A stretch of 64,000 nucleotides of DNA from an uncultured Aquimarina sp. GTDB taxonomy: Bacteria; Bacteroidota; Bacteroidia; Flavobacteriales; Flavobacteriaceae. The position numbers and the translations under genes were made by a program. Where the stretch lies: the NCBI GenBank assembly GCA_947498775.1, contig CANMLL010000006.1, positions 124,001-188,000 of the forward strand, read 5' to 3'. Positions within the stretch are counted from its first letter, which is position 1; every line of letters starts with the position of its first letter. The notes below the pieces were generated by a model. That model saw only the letters and a program-made list of their open reading frames with translations, did no database searches and was not told the origin of the DNA. Positions 45,772 through 54,144 of the stretch are shown in pieces.

Positions 45772-46209
45772 TTAAAAAGGAGCTTGTCCTTTTACAGTTA
45801 CACCCATAGAGCGAGCAGTTCCAGCAATCATTTTCATAGCAGATTCTACAGTAAATGCGTTTAAATCCTGCATTTTATCTTCTGCTATTGTACGAACTTG
45901 ATCCCAAGTAACACTAGCTACTTTTTTACGATTAGGCTCTCCAGAACCTTTTTTCTGTTTTGCTGCTTCCAGTATTTGAACAGCCGCCGGTGGAGTTTTA
46001 ATAACAAAATCAAAAGATTTGTCTTTATACACATTGATTACCACTGGCAATACTTTTCCAGCTTTATCTTGTGTTCTACCATTGAATTGCTTACAGAATT
46101 CCATGATATTTACTCCGGCAGCACCTAAAGCAGGTCCAACTGGTGGGGATGGGTTTGCCGCTCCTCCACGTACTTGTAACTTTACAACCTTACTTAACTC
46201 TTTAGCCAT
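45772..46209 (-). CDS. rplK: 50S ribosomal protein uL11
   Basis: 145 residues. Conserved [20 protein letters not shown] and the C-terminal [20 protein letters not shown]. Part of the GTPase-associated centre. Follows nusG by 75 bases. Confidence 0.97.
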   Translation of the reverse strand: MAKELSKVVKLQVRGGAANPSPPVGPALGAAGVNIMEFCKQFNGRTQDKAGKVLPVVINVYKDKSFDFVIKTPPAAVQILEAAKQKKGSGEPNRKKVASVTWDQVRTIAEDKMQDLNAFTVESAMKMIAGTARSMGVTVKGQAPF

Positions 46210-46284
46210 TTTTCTAATTTTAAATTAGAATTGTTCTATAAGTGGAAGCAAAAGAACAATTCTGGATATATAATGTAACAATTA

Positions 46285-46839
46285 TTATACTTTTTCAACT
46301 TGCATATAGCTCAACTCTAATGGTGTTTTTCTTCCAAAGATTTTCACCATTACTTCTAGCTTACGCTTTTCTTCATTTACTTTTTCAACGGTACCATTAA
46401 ATCCGTTAAAAGGACCATCAATAACTTTTACGGTCTCTCCAACTGTGTAAGGTATTGCAACGTTATCAGTTTTTACTGCCAATTCATCAACCTTACCTAA
46501 CATCCTATTAATTTCAGCTTTTCTTAAAGGAACAGGGTCTCCACCCTTTACTTCTCCAAGAAAACCGATTACGCCATTAATAGATTTTATGATATGCGGT
46601 ATTTCTCCTGAAAGATTAGCTTCAATCATTACATAACCTGGAAAATACACCCGCTCTTTATTTATCTTCTTTCCATTACGGATCTGAACCACTTTTTCTG
46701 TTGGCACAAGAATCTGAGCAACATAATCCTGAAGACCCATATGAGCAATCTCACGCTCTATATAGTCCTTTACTTTGTTTTCCTGACCACTAACAGCCCT
46801 TACAACGTACCACTTCTTTGTATTATCCACCTCGGCCAT
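46285..46839 (-). CDS. nusG: Transcription elongation/antitermination factor NusG
   Basis: 184 residues from the ATG at 46839; a GTG two codons upstream also exists but the ATG gives the usual MAEV start. NGN domain (KKWYVVRAVSGQENKV, FPGYVMIEANLSGEIPH) and C-terminal KOW domain (VGETVKVIDGPFNGFNGTVE). Binds RNA polymerase and couples it to Rho or the ribosome. Follows secE by 11 bases. Confidence 0.96.
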   Translation of the reverse strand: MAEVDNTKKWYVVRAVSGQENKVKDYIEREIAHMGLQDYVAQILVPTEKVVQIRNGKKINKERVYFPGYVMIEANLSGEIPHIIKSINGVIGFLGEVKGGDPVPLRKAEINRMLGKVDELAVKTDNVAIPYTVGETVKVIDGPFNGFNGTVEKVNEEKRKLEVMVKIFGRKTPLELSYMQVEKV

Positions 46840-46850
46840 TTTCACAATAT

Positions 46851-47048
46851 TTAAGATTTAACTAAAGTAAAATAATACTCTATCAAATTACTAAATACAG
46901 TATCTATTCCCCAGATAGCCAAAGAAAAAATAACTGAAAAAACAATCACCACCAAAGTAAGTCTCTGAGCTTCTGCCCAAGGAGTCCAAGTTACATGGTT
47001 CTTTAATTCGTTATATGATTCTGTTATGTAATTTATAAATCCAGCCAT
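46851..47048 (-). CDS. secE: Preprotein translocase subunit SecE
   Basis: 65 residues from ATG 47048 (MAGFINYI); the longer frame to 47075 adds nine residues with no family match. One amphipathic helix (YNELKNHVTWTPWAEAQRL) and one membrane helix (LVVIVFSVIFSLAIWGI). The short single-span form is the usual one outside Enterobacteria. Clamps SecY in the translocon. Confidence 0.95.
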   Translation of the reverse strand: MAGFINYITESYNELKNHVTWTPWAEAQRLTLVVIVFSVIFSLAIWGIDTVFSNLIEYYFTLVKS

Positions 47049-47145
47049 CTTGTTATTATTTAAACGAATAAACATTCAAAATTTATTCGCTATAAAATTT
47101 CTTATTCACTACAATTACTACTTCAAAAAACACTAATTGCAACTG

Positions 47146-47218
47146 CACGGGTTGAGAGGCTCGAACTCCCGACACCTGGTTTTGGAGACCAGTGCTCTAC
47201 CAACTGAGCTAAACCCGT
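47146..47218 (-). tRNA. tRNA-Trp (anticodon CCA)
   Basis: 73 bases; acceptor ACGGGTT/AACCCGT, D arm AGCTCAGTTGGTAGAGC, anticodon stem CTGGT/ACCAG with loop CTCCAAA, T arm with GTTCGAG. Lies between tuf and secE, a standard Bacteroidetes position. Confidence 0.97.
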
Positions 47219-47276
47219 ATACATAAGTCAAGGTATTCGCTTAAGCGAATACCTTACTTATCTATATATAATCGAA

Positions 47277-48464
47277 TTAGTCTAAAATTTCAGTAACCTG
47301 ACCGGCACCTACTGTTCTACCACCTTCACGGATAGCAAAACGAAGACCAACATTCATAGCAATTGGTTGAATCAACTCAACATTAATAGTTAAGTTATCT
47401 CCAGGCATTACCATTTCAACTCCATCAGGAAGCGCAATATTTCCTGTTACGTCAGTCGTACGAACGTAGAACTGAGGACGGTAGTTATTATGGAACGGAG
47501 TGTGACGTCCACCTTCTTCTTTCTTAAGGATATATACCTCAGCTTTGAATTTAGCATGCGGAGTTACAGATCCAGGTTTAGTAATTACCATACCACGAGA
47601 GATCTGAGTTTTTTCAATACCTCTTAAAAGGATACCTACATTATCTCCAGCCTCACCTCTATCCAATATTTTACGGAACATCTCTACTCCAGTAATAGTA
47701 GAAGTAAGTTTCTCTGCTCCCATACCGATAATCTCAACAGAATCTCCAGTATTTGCAACACCAGTTTCGATACGACCAGTTGCAACAGTACCACGACCAG
47801 TAATAGAGAATACATCTTCGATAGGCATTAAGAAATCTTTCTCAACATCACGCTTTGGTAATTCGATCCATGTATCAACAGCTGCCATAAGTTCCATAAC
47901 TGTATCTACCCATTTTTTCTCTCCGTTAAGGGCTCCAAGAGCAGAACCAGCAATTACAGGCCCATTATCACCATCATACTCATAAAAAGAAAGAAGATCT
48001 CTTACTTCCATTTCAACAAGCTCTAAAAGTTCCTCATCATCTACCATATCCACTTTATTAAGGAATACAACGATTCTAGGAATACCTACCTGACGACCTA
48101 ATAGTATGTGCTCACGAGTTTGTGGCATAGGACCATCTGTAGCAGCAACTACCAAGATCGCTCCGTCCATTTGAGCAGCACCAGTAACCATGTTCTTTAC
48201 GTAATCGGCGTGACCTGGACAGTCAACGTGAGCGTAGTGACGATTTTCTGTTTGGTACTCTACGTGAGATGTATTAATTGTAATACCTCTTTCTTTTTCT
48301 TCAGGAGCGTTGTCGATAGTATCGAAATCTCTCGCTTCAGAAAGACCTGCTTCTGCCAATACTTTTGTAATTGCAGCAGTCAAAGTCGTTTTACCGTGAT
48401 CAACGTGTCCAATAGTACCAATATTTAAGTGCGGTTTGGAACGATCAAAAGTTTCCTTTGCCAT
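47277..48464 (-). CDS. tuf: Elongation factor Tu
   Basis: 395 residues. G1 [23 protein letters not shown]; domains II and III follow ([35 protein letters not shown]). Delivers aminoacyl-tRNA to the ribosome. Located between tRNA-Thr(GGT) and tRNA-Trp. Only tuf copy in the window. Confidence 0.98.
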   Translation of the reverse strand: MAKETFDRSKPHLNIGTIGHVDHGKTTLTAAITKVLAEAGLSEARDFDTIDNAPEEKERGITINTSHVEYQTENRHYAHVDCPGHADYVKNMVTGAAQMDGAILVVAATDGPMPQTREHILLGRQVGIPRIVVFLNKVDMVDDEELLELVEMEVRDLLSFYEYDGDNGPVIAGSALGALNGEKKWVDTVMELMAAVDTWIELPKRDVEKDFLMPIEDVFSITGRGTVATGRIETGVANTGDSVEIIGMGAEKLTSTITGVEMFRKILDRGEAGDNVGILLRGIEKTQISRGMVITKPGSVTPHAKFKAEVYILKKEEGGRHTPFHNNYRPQFYVRTTDVTGNIALPDGVEMVMPGDNLTINVELIQPIAMNVGLRFAIREGGRTVGAGQVTEILD

Positions 48465-48522
48465 AATTAATTTATTTAATCTTAGTTATATATTAGTGTT
48501 CAATTTATGCTTTTGCACTAAG

Positions 48523-48594
48523 AGCCAATGACGAGATTTGAACTCGTGACCTCTTCCTTACCAAGGAAACGCTCTACCCCTGAGCTACACCGGC
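48523..48594 (-). tRNA. tRNA-Thr (anticodon GGT)
   Basis: 72 bases; acceptor GCCGGTG / CATTGGC uses two G-U pairs; anticodon loop TTGGTAA, T loop TTCAAAT. Downstream of the Gly/Tyr/Thr tRNAs, upstream of tuf. Confidence 0.96.
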
Positions 48595-48828
48595 TTTAAA
48601 AAGTAGCAAGAAAAATCAGAGTTCTTTAATTAAGTATTAAAAGAAAACCGATTTACCTTTTACTTTATTTTAAAAATCCAATGCCAAAATGCATCAAGAT
48701 TGGCTTTTTTGAGCTGGAGACCAGGTTTACCTCGACTCTGCCCGGCACAGGTTTCTCACCCTGTATTCTTCAATATACTAAAAACACATTCAAAAGAACA
48801 TATCTTACACACCAAAGAATTTTCTTTG

Positions 48829-48901
48829 AGCGGGAGACCGGGTTCGAACCGGCGACATTCAGCTTGGAAGGCTGACGCTCTACCAACTGAGCTACTCCCG
48901 C
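48829..48901 (-). tRNA. tRNA-Gly (anticodon TCC)
   Basis: 73 bases; acceptor GCGGGAG/CTCCCGC, anticodon stem TCAGC/GCTGA with loop CTTCCAA, T arm CCGG-TTCGAAC-CCGG. Confidence 0.97.
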
Positions 48902-49017
48902 TTTTAATTCAGAATTACGATTTACGAATTTTGAATTATGGTATTTATCTTTTAAAATCTTAAAACACAAAACTTATAAAAACAAGCTCTTGATACTTCT
49001 TTTGTTTTAAAATTATG

Positions 49018-49100
49018 TGGGGAGAGCAGGATTCGAACCTGCGAAGGTAAAAACCAACAGATTTACAGTCTGTCCTCGTTGGCCGCTTGAGTATCTCCCC
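49018..49100 (-). tRNA. tRNA-Tyr (anticodon GTA)
   Basis: 83 bases with the long variable arm of class II tRNAs; acceptor GGGGAGA / TCTCCCC, anticodon stem ACAGA/TCTGT with loop CTGTAAA. Confidence 0.97.
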
Positions 49101-49226
49101 AATAAAAATTCAGTATTTTACAATGAACTTTGTGAGTTTTGAGTGCGCAAAAATAGTCATTTATTTTACAATTCAAAACTCTATTAAAAAAGTATCGTTT
49201 TTTTGTTAAAAAACTTCTTTTTTAGT

Positions 49227-49236
49227 GCCGATAGAG
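49227..49236 (-). repeat. 10-base copy of the tRNA-Thr 3' end
   Basis: CTCTATCGGC, the last ten bases of the acceptor/T-stem end of tRNA-Thr(TGT), recurs about 105 bases downstream of that tRNA (49342-49415). It could be a scar of an element that integrated at the tRNA 3' end, or chance. Confidence 0.35.
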
Positions 49237-49341
49237 AGGCTATCTTCGCCTACAATCAGGATAAACTTATTGCCCCTTTTTTGAGATATTTTTTACAATG
49301 CAAAATCTCTCAATTCCTGATGTTAATTTCAAAATTTCAAG

Positions 49342-49415
49342 AGCCGATAGAGGGACTCGAACCCACGACCTGCTGATTACAAATCAGCTGCTCTAGCCAG
49401 CTGAGCTATATCGGC
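49342..49415 (-). tRNA. tRNA-Thr (anticodon TGT), intact copy
   Basis: 74 bases; acceptor GCCGATA/TATCGGC, D stem GCTC/GAGC, anticodon stem GCTGA/TCAGC fully paired, loop TTTGTAA. First gene of the Thr-Tyr-Gly-Thr-tuf-Trp series. Reference for the mismatched copy at 24145. Confidence 0.97.
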
Positions 49416-49437
49416 TTTTCACTATGTTTTAGAACAT

Positions 49438-49464
49438 AAAAAAGTCCGCTATTTCTAACGGACT
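49438..49464 (-). terminator. Terminator of hpf, nested with the tRNA/tuf promoter
   Basis: 9-bp stem AGTCCGTTA / TAGCGGACT (one G-U), 4-base loop, then six T on the minus strand, just 5' of tRNA-Thr. The -7 element TACATTTG abuts the stem (49466-49473), so the start site would fall inside the 5' arm. Confidence 0.75.
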
Positions 49465-49465
49465 G

Positions 49466-49473
49466 CAAATGTA
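49466..49473 (-). promoter_or_regulatory. Promoter -7 element TACATTTG for the tRNA-tuf operon
   Basis: TAnnTTTG on the minus strand, 51 bases upstream of the tRNA-Thr 5' end and directly ahead of the hpf terminator stem. Confidence 0.6.
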
Positions 49474-49516
49474 TAATAATTTATTTTTTACACAAAACTA
49501 TTTTTCAAAAAAATAG

Positions 49517-49819
49517 TCAAACATGTGCATTTAATTTTTCTTTCCGTTTTTTTAGCTGCCTTTCCAAAGAACTAACACACTCATCCACACCTTCTTCAAA
49601 TGTTTTGTTTATTTTTTTGATCATAAATTCATCTCCTGGAACGCTCAATAAAATTTCTGTGATTTTATTTTCTTTACCACTTGTATTCATAACTTTTAAG
49701 AATACGTCTGCATGAATAATACGATTAAAATAAGTTTCTAATTTATCCAATTTTGTTTGAGTAAAATCCACCAATTTTTGATCTACATTAAAATTTACGG
49801 ATTGCAAGTTCACTTTCAT
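49517..49819 (-). CDS. hpf: Ribosome hibernation-promoting factor (HPF/RaiA family), short form
   Basis: 100 residues from the ATG at 49819 (MKVNLQSVNF); the frame extends to 49885 but that part is hydrophobic junk overlapping the xerC end. The beta-alpha fold of the family is clear (LVDFTQTKLDKLETYF, DVFLKV, EILLSVPGDEFMIKK) with a basic C-terminal tail (RQLKKRKEKL). Short members bind the 30S decoding region and inactivate ribosomes in stationary phase. 66 bases after xerC. Confidence 0.92.
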   Translation of the reverse strand: MKVNLQSVNFNVDQKLVDFTQTKLDKLETYFNRIIHADVFLKVMNTSGKENKITEILLSVPGDEFMIKKINKTFEEGVDECVSSLERQLKKRKEKLNAHV

Positions 49820-49885
49820 AAGTGTTAGTTTAATTGGTTTAACAAATATTTTAAGCCTAAAAGATAGATAAGCGAGACTTATCAA

Positions 49886-50776
49886 CTACTTTTTATTCCT
49901 TGGGTGAGATTGTTTATAAACTTTTGTTAACTGAGCTATACTATGATGGGTATAAATCTGAGTAGCAGCTAAACTGGAATGACCAAGCAATTCTTTTACA
50001 GCATTTAAATTTGCTCCTTCGTTAAGCAAATGAGTCGCAAATGAGTGCCTTATGATGTGTGGACTCTTCTTTACCTTTGAAGAAGCCTCACTAAAATAAC
50101 TATTTATGATTCGATACACAAGTGTTTCATATATTTTAACTCCTTTTTTGGTTAATAATAAATATGGTTCATCGTGATCTACTTGTACATCTCTTCTAAG
50201 TTCCAAATACTGTTTTATTGTATCACAAACCGATGAAAGCAATGGCAAGTATCTTTCTTTATTTCTTTTCCCTAACACTTTGATTTGTTTTGCATTAACA
50301 TCAACATCTAATACTTTTAAGCTCACCAATTCGATACGCCTAATGCCAGTTGCATAAAAAAGCTCTACAATAAGCCTGTCTCTAACACTTGTAAAATCTT
50401 GTTCATTTTTTAAAACACTAAGAACATCTTCTACCTCATCTGTAGAAAATGGTATCTGAAGTTTTTTTGGCGCTTTTAAAGCCTGATGTTTTGCTAAAGG
50501 GTTACTTTGTAGCTCTTCAATTTTAAGCAAGAATTTATAGTATGTTTTAAGTGAGGAAATTTTTCTGTTTACTGTTCTATTAGAAATCCCTTGATCAACC
50601 AAAACAACTATCCATGATCTAATTTGCTGATAGTTTGCCTTGGATATATCTGAGTTTTCATATTCTTTACTGTAAAAGTCCAGAAAAGATAACAGATCAG
50701 ATTTATACGCAGTAACGGTATGCGCAGAATACTTTTTCTCCAAAAGTAGATAATCTATAAATTCAGAAATAAACAT
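49886..50776 (-). CDS. xerC: Tyrosine recombinase XerC
   Basis: 296 residues from ATG 50776 (MFISEFIDYL). N-terminal SAM-like core-binding domain (SAHTVTAYKSDLLSF) and catalytic domain with Arg (TGIRRIELVSL), Lys (LGKRNKER), H-x-x-R (HIIRHSFA), His (LLGHSS) and the nucleophile Tyr (ATQIYTH). Length and position fit the housekeeping recombinase that resolves chromosome dimers at dif; XerD-type cannot be excluded. Its ATG directly follows the T-run of the rpsU terminator, so expression may depend on read-through from rpsU. Confidence 0.9.
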   Translation of the reverse strand: MFISEFIDYLLLEKKYSAHTVTAYKSDLLSFLDFYSKEYENSDISKANYQQIRSWIVVLVDQGISNRTVNRKISSLKTYYKFLLKIEELQSNPLAKHQALKAPKKLQIPFSTDEVEDVLSVLKNEQDFTSVRDRLIVELFYATGIRRIELVSLKVLDVDVNAKQIKVLGKRNKERYLPLLSSVCDTIKQYLELRRDVQVDHDEPYLLLTKKGVKIYETLVYRIINSYFSEASSKVKKSPHIIRHSFATHLLNEGANLNAVKELLGHSSLAATQIYTHHSIAQLTKVYKQSHPRNKK

Positions 50777-50827
50777 AAAAAAACCGTTAGAAAACAAAAG
50801 TATAAAACTTTTGGAATCCTAACGGTT
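50777..50827 (-). terminator. rpsU terminator abutting the xerC start codon
   Basis: AACCGTTAG pairs with CTAACGGTT, with inner CCAAAAG/CTTTTG pairing, followed by seven T and then immediately the xerC ATG. Confidence 0.7.
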
Positions 50828-50895
50828 CTATTTATACTGAAAAACGAAGTCTTTTCCTTAAAAAAGATTATAGACTAAGACTAAGCTTCAACTTT

Positions 50896-51090
50896 TTAAA
50901 TCTCTTCCTGATCTCTTAAGTGCTGAATATATTGCGCTTTTTGAACTTGCGCTCTTCTTTCAACAGAAGGTTTTGAAAACGCTTGACGCTTACGAAGCTG
51001 ACGCATCGTTCCTGTTCGATCAAATTTTCTTTTAAAACGTTTTAACGCTCTATCTATATTTTCTCCGTCTTTTACTGGTATAATTAACAT
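50896..51090 (-). CDS. rpsU: 30S ribosomal protein bS21
   Basis: 64 residues, highly basic (KRFKRKFDRTGTMRQLRKRQ, within 20 residues). In Bacteroidetes bS21 helps sequester the anti-Shine-Dalgarno end of 16S rRNA. The gene has a full Shine-Dalgarno sequence 6 bases from its ATG, unlike the other genes here, which fits reported autoregulation of rpsU in Flavobacterium. Promoter -7 element TATCTTTG at 51123-51130. Confidence 0.96.
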   Translation of the reverse strand: MLIIPVKDGENIDRALKRFKRKFDRTGTMRQLRKRQAFSKPSVERRAQVQKAQYIQHLRDQEEI

Positions 51091-51096
51091 AGTTGG

Positions 51097-51106
51097 ACCT
51101 CCTTTC
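51097..51106 (-). promoter_or_regulatory. Strong Shine-Dalgarno GAAAGGAGGT of rpsU
   Basis: On the minus strand, AAGGAGGT ends 6 bases before the rpsU ATG, an essentially complete match to the 16S rRNA 3' end. No other gene start I examined here has a comparable site. Confidence 0.85.
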
Positions 51107-51122
51107 TTTAAAAATTAGGATA

Positions 51123-51130
51123 CAAAGATA
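51123..51130 (-). promoter_or_regulatory. Promoter -7 element TATCTTTG for rpsU
   Basis: TAnnTTTG on the minus strand, 32 bases before the rpsU ATG. Confidence 0.6.
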
Positions 51131-51186
51131 ATATAAAACTATTACTTACAAAGCTTTTTTTAATGAAGTTAATTAATTTTACTTTT

Positions 51187-52566
51187 TTATTTCAAAGACC
51201 ATACAGCATATCCTTTTGGTGGGGCTTGAATCTTAACCCATCGACCACCCTGAGTAACAGGTTCCCAACTGGAACTTCCGGTGTAATCCTTAATTCTTCT
51301 ATTGGACCAATTGGTTTCTACCCATCTTTCTTTCCAAGAGTTAGAATTGTTGATATATACTATCAAACCATTCTTTCCTGCGCCTCCATTTCTTTTGGCT
51401 ATATACTCATCATTATCTGTCCAAAGGTTTGTAGTACTACCAGCAGCAAGGTTGTTATGTATCCAAATCAGGTTGTTTAATTTATTCTTATCTAACCAAT
51501 CCTCATAATCTCTATAGAAAAGAGCCGGATATCCCTCATGAGTTAAAATATACGCATATGCCAATATTTTATTATTGATAATTTCGTCAGTATCATGATT
51601 AGCAACGAAGGTCACGGCTCGAGAAGCATTTCTTTTCCAAAGCATATCGCCACTTAGTGCATTAAGATTATTGCCCATAAACGCATCTCTCATTTTATAG
51701 TAACAGGCAAAATCAAAGGCCGACATTTGTGCTTCGGTTGTCCACCAGTCCAGAGTATTTACATTTCCATCCCAATATTCTCCAACCGAAAATCCTCCAA
51801 CATTGTTTTTCCATTCTCTTACCACCCATGGTTCGAATCCTTTCACATAGTCGAATCTCCATCCATCGAAGCCCATAGTGTTCTTATAGTACTTTGCCAC
51901 AGAATTTGATCTTCCCCAAAGCCAATCTTGTACATATGGTTTGCTATGACTCAAATCAGGGAAACCTCCAAAAATTCCACTATCAGAATAATATTGATCA
52001 TTTGGATGAAAATCGTATTTAGTTCTATTAAATTTACCAGACAATGGGTTAAACTCTGTATATGTATCCTTTCCTGCAAACTCATTCTGCTCTAAATCGC
52101 CTCCACTATTATGATTAATTACTATATCAGCAATGACACTGAGACTGTTATTGTGTGCGGTGTTAATAAGGCTTTCTAATTCTGATCTTGATCCAAATCG
52201 GGTTTCAACGCTTCCCATTTGGTTATACTCTCCAAAATCGTAATAATCAAAAGGGTCATACCCCATCGAAAAAGCGCCATTTTGAGCCTTACTAACTGGT
52301 GGAAGCCAGATTGCATCAACCCCTGCATCGCTCCAATCATCTACTTTACTTTTTACCACATTCCACCAGGTACCACCCGCTGGAACATCCCAATAAAATG
52401 CTTGCATCATAACTCCTGAACCTATAGGTTTGAGTGCCTTAGAAGAAACGGTTTCTTGAAAGTCTGCAGAATCTGCTTCTACAGCATCAAGAGCTTCGTC
52501 TTTACTACAACTAATAAACAAAAAAGTTGTAGCAAGAAATCCATAAAAAAACTTGCTGATTTTCAT
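51187..52566 (-). CDS. GH13 alpha-amylase lipoprotein
   Basis: 459 residues with lipobox FISC-SKDE (surface-export-type acidic residues follow). (beta/alpha)8 catalytic domain: region I DIVINHN, region II nucleophile Asp in GWRFDYVKGF, acid/base Glu in VGEYWDG, region IV FVANHDTDE; a small C-terminal beta domain ends WVKIQAPPKGYAVWSL. It hydrolyses internal alpha-1,4 glucan bonds, probably at the cell surface. Single gene; no SusC/D next to it. Two LacI-type operators lie upstream, which suggests control by a maltose/starch regulator elsewhere in the genome. Confidence 0.92.
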   Translation of the reverse strand: MKISKFFYGFLATTFLFISCSKDEALDAVEADSADFQETVSSKALKPIGSGVMMQAFYWDVPAGGTWWNVVKSKVDDWSDAGVDAIWLPPVSKAQNGAFSMGYDPFDYYDFGEYNQMGSVETRFGSRSELESLINTAHNNSLSVIADIVINHNSGGDLEQNEFAGKDTYTEFNPLSGKFNRTKYDFHPNDQYYSDSGIFGGFPDLSHSKPYVQDWLWGRSNSVAKYYKNTMGFDGWRFDYVKGFEPWVVREWKNNVGGFSVGEYWDGNVNTLDWWTTEAQMSAFDFACYYKMRDAFMGNNLNALSGDMLWKRNASRAVTFVANHDTDEIINNKILAYAYILTHEGYPALFYRDYEDWLDKNKLNNLIWIHNNLAAGSTTNLWTDNDEYIAKRNGGAGKNGLIVYINNSNSWKERWVETNWSNRRIKDYTGSSSWEPVTQGGRWVKIQAPPKGYAVWSLK

Positions 52567-52618
52567 AATTACTTAGTGTTTGTGTTAATTTCTTATCAAA
52601 TTAAAAATTTGGATAAGA

Positions 52619-52654
52619 ACGAAAACGATTGCAACCCTACGAAAACGTTTTCGT
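52619..52654. promoter_or_regulatory. LacI/GalR-type operators upstream of the amylase gene
   Basis: A 16-bp perfect palindrome ACGAAAACGTTTTCGT (52639-52654) and a second half site ACGAAAACG (52619-52627) exactly 20 bases apart, about two helical turns. The central CG with A/T arms is the LacI-family signature. They lie 53-88 bases upstream of the amylase ATG. Confidence 0.65.
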
Positions 52655-52837
52655 GTTAACAAAACCACTAAAACAACTAATTAATACTAGTATAAACGAA
52701 TAATTTTTTAAAACGGTATCGAGAATTTTAAAAAAGACCGAAAATGTTTCTGCCTTAATTAACCGTTTATGAAGTGGTTGAAACTTTTTCATTAAAATCA
52801 AAAAAGCTTCAACCATTTTCTTATGAAAAAAGAAAAT

Positions 52838-54004
52838 TTATGTAGCAGGTTTATATTCTTTTTTATCAATAATCATCTTAGCTATAACCTCTCTTAAAAT
52901 TTCAGATGTTCCTCCTCCTATAGGCCCTAACCTACTATCTCTAAACAATCGAGCCAAAGGATATTCTTCCATATACCCATATCCTCCCAGAAGTTGTAAG
53001 CATTTATATATTACATCATCGGCCATTTTTGTAGATAACAACTTAGACATACTTGCCTCTTTAACTGCATATTGCCCATTGTTGAGTCTCTTGGTAATAG
53101 AATAATTGAATTCTTTACACATTTCTATCTCACTAGCCATATCTGCTACAGCATGCCTTAAGGCCTGAAATTTATCGATAGTTTTTCCAAAAGCCTCTCT
53201 CTCTGACATGTATTGCAGTACATATTCTAAGGCATATTCTGCTCTAGCATGTGAATTTACCCCCATTATTAATCTCTCTAAAGCAAAATGCTGCATTATA
53301 TAAGAGAATCCTTTATTTTCTTCACCCATTAGGTTATCAATAGGAACTTTGACATCATCAAAGGCTATCTCGCCAGTATCTGACGCTCTCCACCCTAACT
53401 TTTCAAGTTTTGTAGCAGAAATCCCTGGTACATCCCGATCAATTACAAAAATGCTAATTCCTTTATTACCCAATTCGGGATTTGTTTTTGCAGCGACCAC
53501 CAGGTAATCACTATAAACTCCATTTGTAATAAATGTTTTAGAACCATTAATCACATAATGATCGCCATTCTTTACGGCCGTAGTTCTCATGCCGGCAACA
53601 TCAGAACCACCAAAAGGTTCTGTAATAGCCAGGCATCCTATTTTTTGACCAGAAATACTGGGAGACAAATATTCTTCTTTAATCCTGTGGTCACCTTCTT
53701 TATTTAAATGGGTCATTGCCAAATATACATGTGCCCATATAGCCGCAGCAAAACCACCAGAATTAATTTTTTGTAATTCTTCTAAAAGTATCACCATATA
53801 AAAAAGATCCAGATCCAAACCGCCATATTCCTCTGGGTACGAGATACCAAAATATCCCATCTCCCCAAACTTTTCCCAAATAAAACGATCTATTACTCCT
53901 GTTTTTTCCCACTTTTCGATGTGTGGTGTAACTTCTTTTTTAAGAAAGTCTTTAAGGCTTTGCCTAAATAATTCGTGCTCTTCTGTAAAATACATGCTGT
54001 TCAT
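52838..54004 (-). CDS. Acyl-CoA dehydrogenase
   Basis: 388 residues. N-terminal helical domain, the FAD-binding middle beta domain (LAITEPFGGSDVAGM, then GSKTFITNG), and the C-terminal helical domain with the FAD/CoA segment (LQLLGGYGYMEEYPLARLFRD); the catalytic Glu is in the IGGGTSEILREVIAKMI region, as in the medium-chain/long-chain and isovaleryl groups. It performs FAD-linked alpha,beta-dehydrogenation of an acyl-CoA, chain length unknown. Two Met codons at the start (MNSMYF), the first used here. Flanked by unrelated genes. Confidence 0.93.
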   Translation of the reverse strand: MNSMYFTEEHELFRQSLKDFLKKEVTPHIEKWEKTGVIDRFIWEKFGEMGYFGISYPEEYGGLDLDLFYMVILLEELQKINSGGFAAAIWAHVYLAMTHLNKEGDHRIKEEYLSPSISGQKIGCLAITEPFGGSDVAGMRTTAVKNGDHYVINGSKTFITNGVYSDYLVVAAKTNPELGNKGISIFVIDRDVPGISATKLEKLGWRASDTGEIAFDDVKVPIDNLMGEENKGFSYIMQHFALERLIMGVNSHARAEYALEYVLQYMSEREAFGKTIDKFQALRHAVADMASEIEMCKEFNYSITKRLNNGQYAVKEASMSKLLSTKMADDVIYKCLQLLGGYGYMEEYPLARLFRDSRLGPIGGGTSEILREVIAKMIIDKKEYKPAT

Positions 54005-54072
54005 ATGACAACTTCTGCTTTTTTAGTTAACATAGTACTGTATTTTATGATGAAAAAACATAGCGTAGTCAC

Positions 54073-54106
54073 AGATCAACAAATTATTGATCTCTTTTTG
54101 TTTTTT
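54073..54106 (+). terminator. Orphan hairpin with T-run on the plus strand
   Basis: AGATCAA / TTGATCT with a 7-base loop, then CTTTTTGTTTTTTT. Both flanking genes run on the minus strand, so this terminator-like signal has no obvious plus-strand gene. Confidence 0.35.
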
Positions 54107-54144
54107 TAGAATTCATCAAAATTCACAGCAATTTTTTCCGATTT

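Noticed and set aside
49886..50776. XerC gene as an integrase of a mobile element
   Set aside because: Its length, its motifs and the neighbouring rpsU and hpf genes fit a housekeeping Xer recombinase; no attachment sites or cargo surround it.
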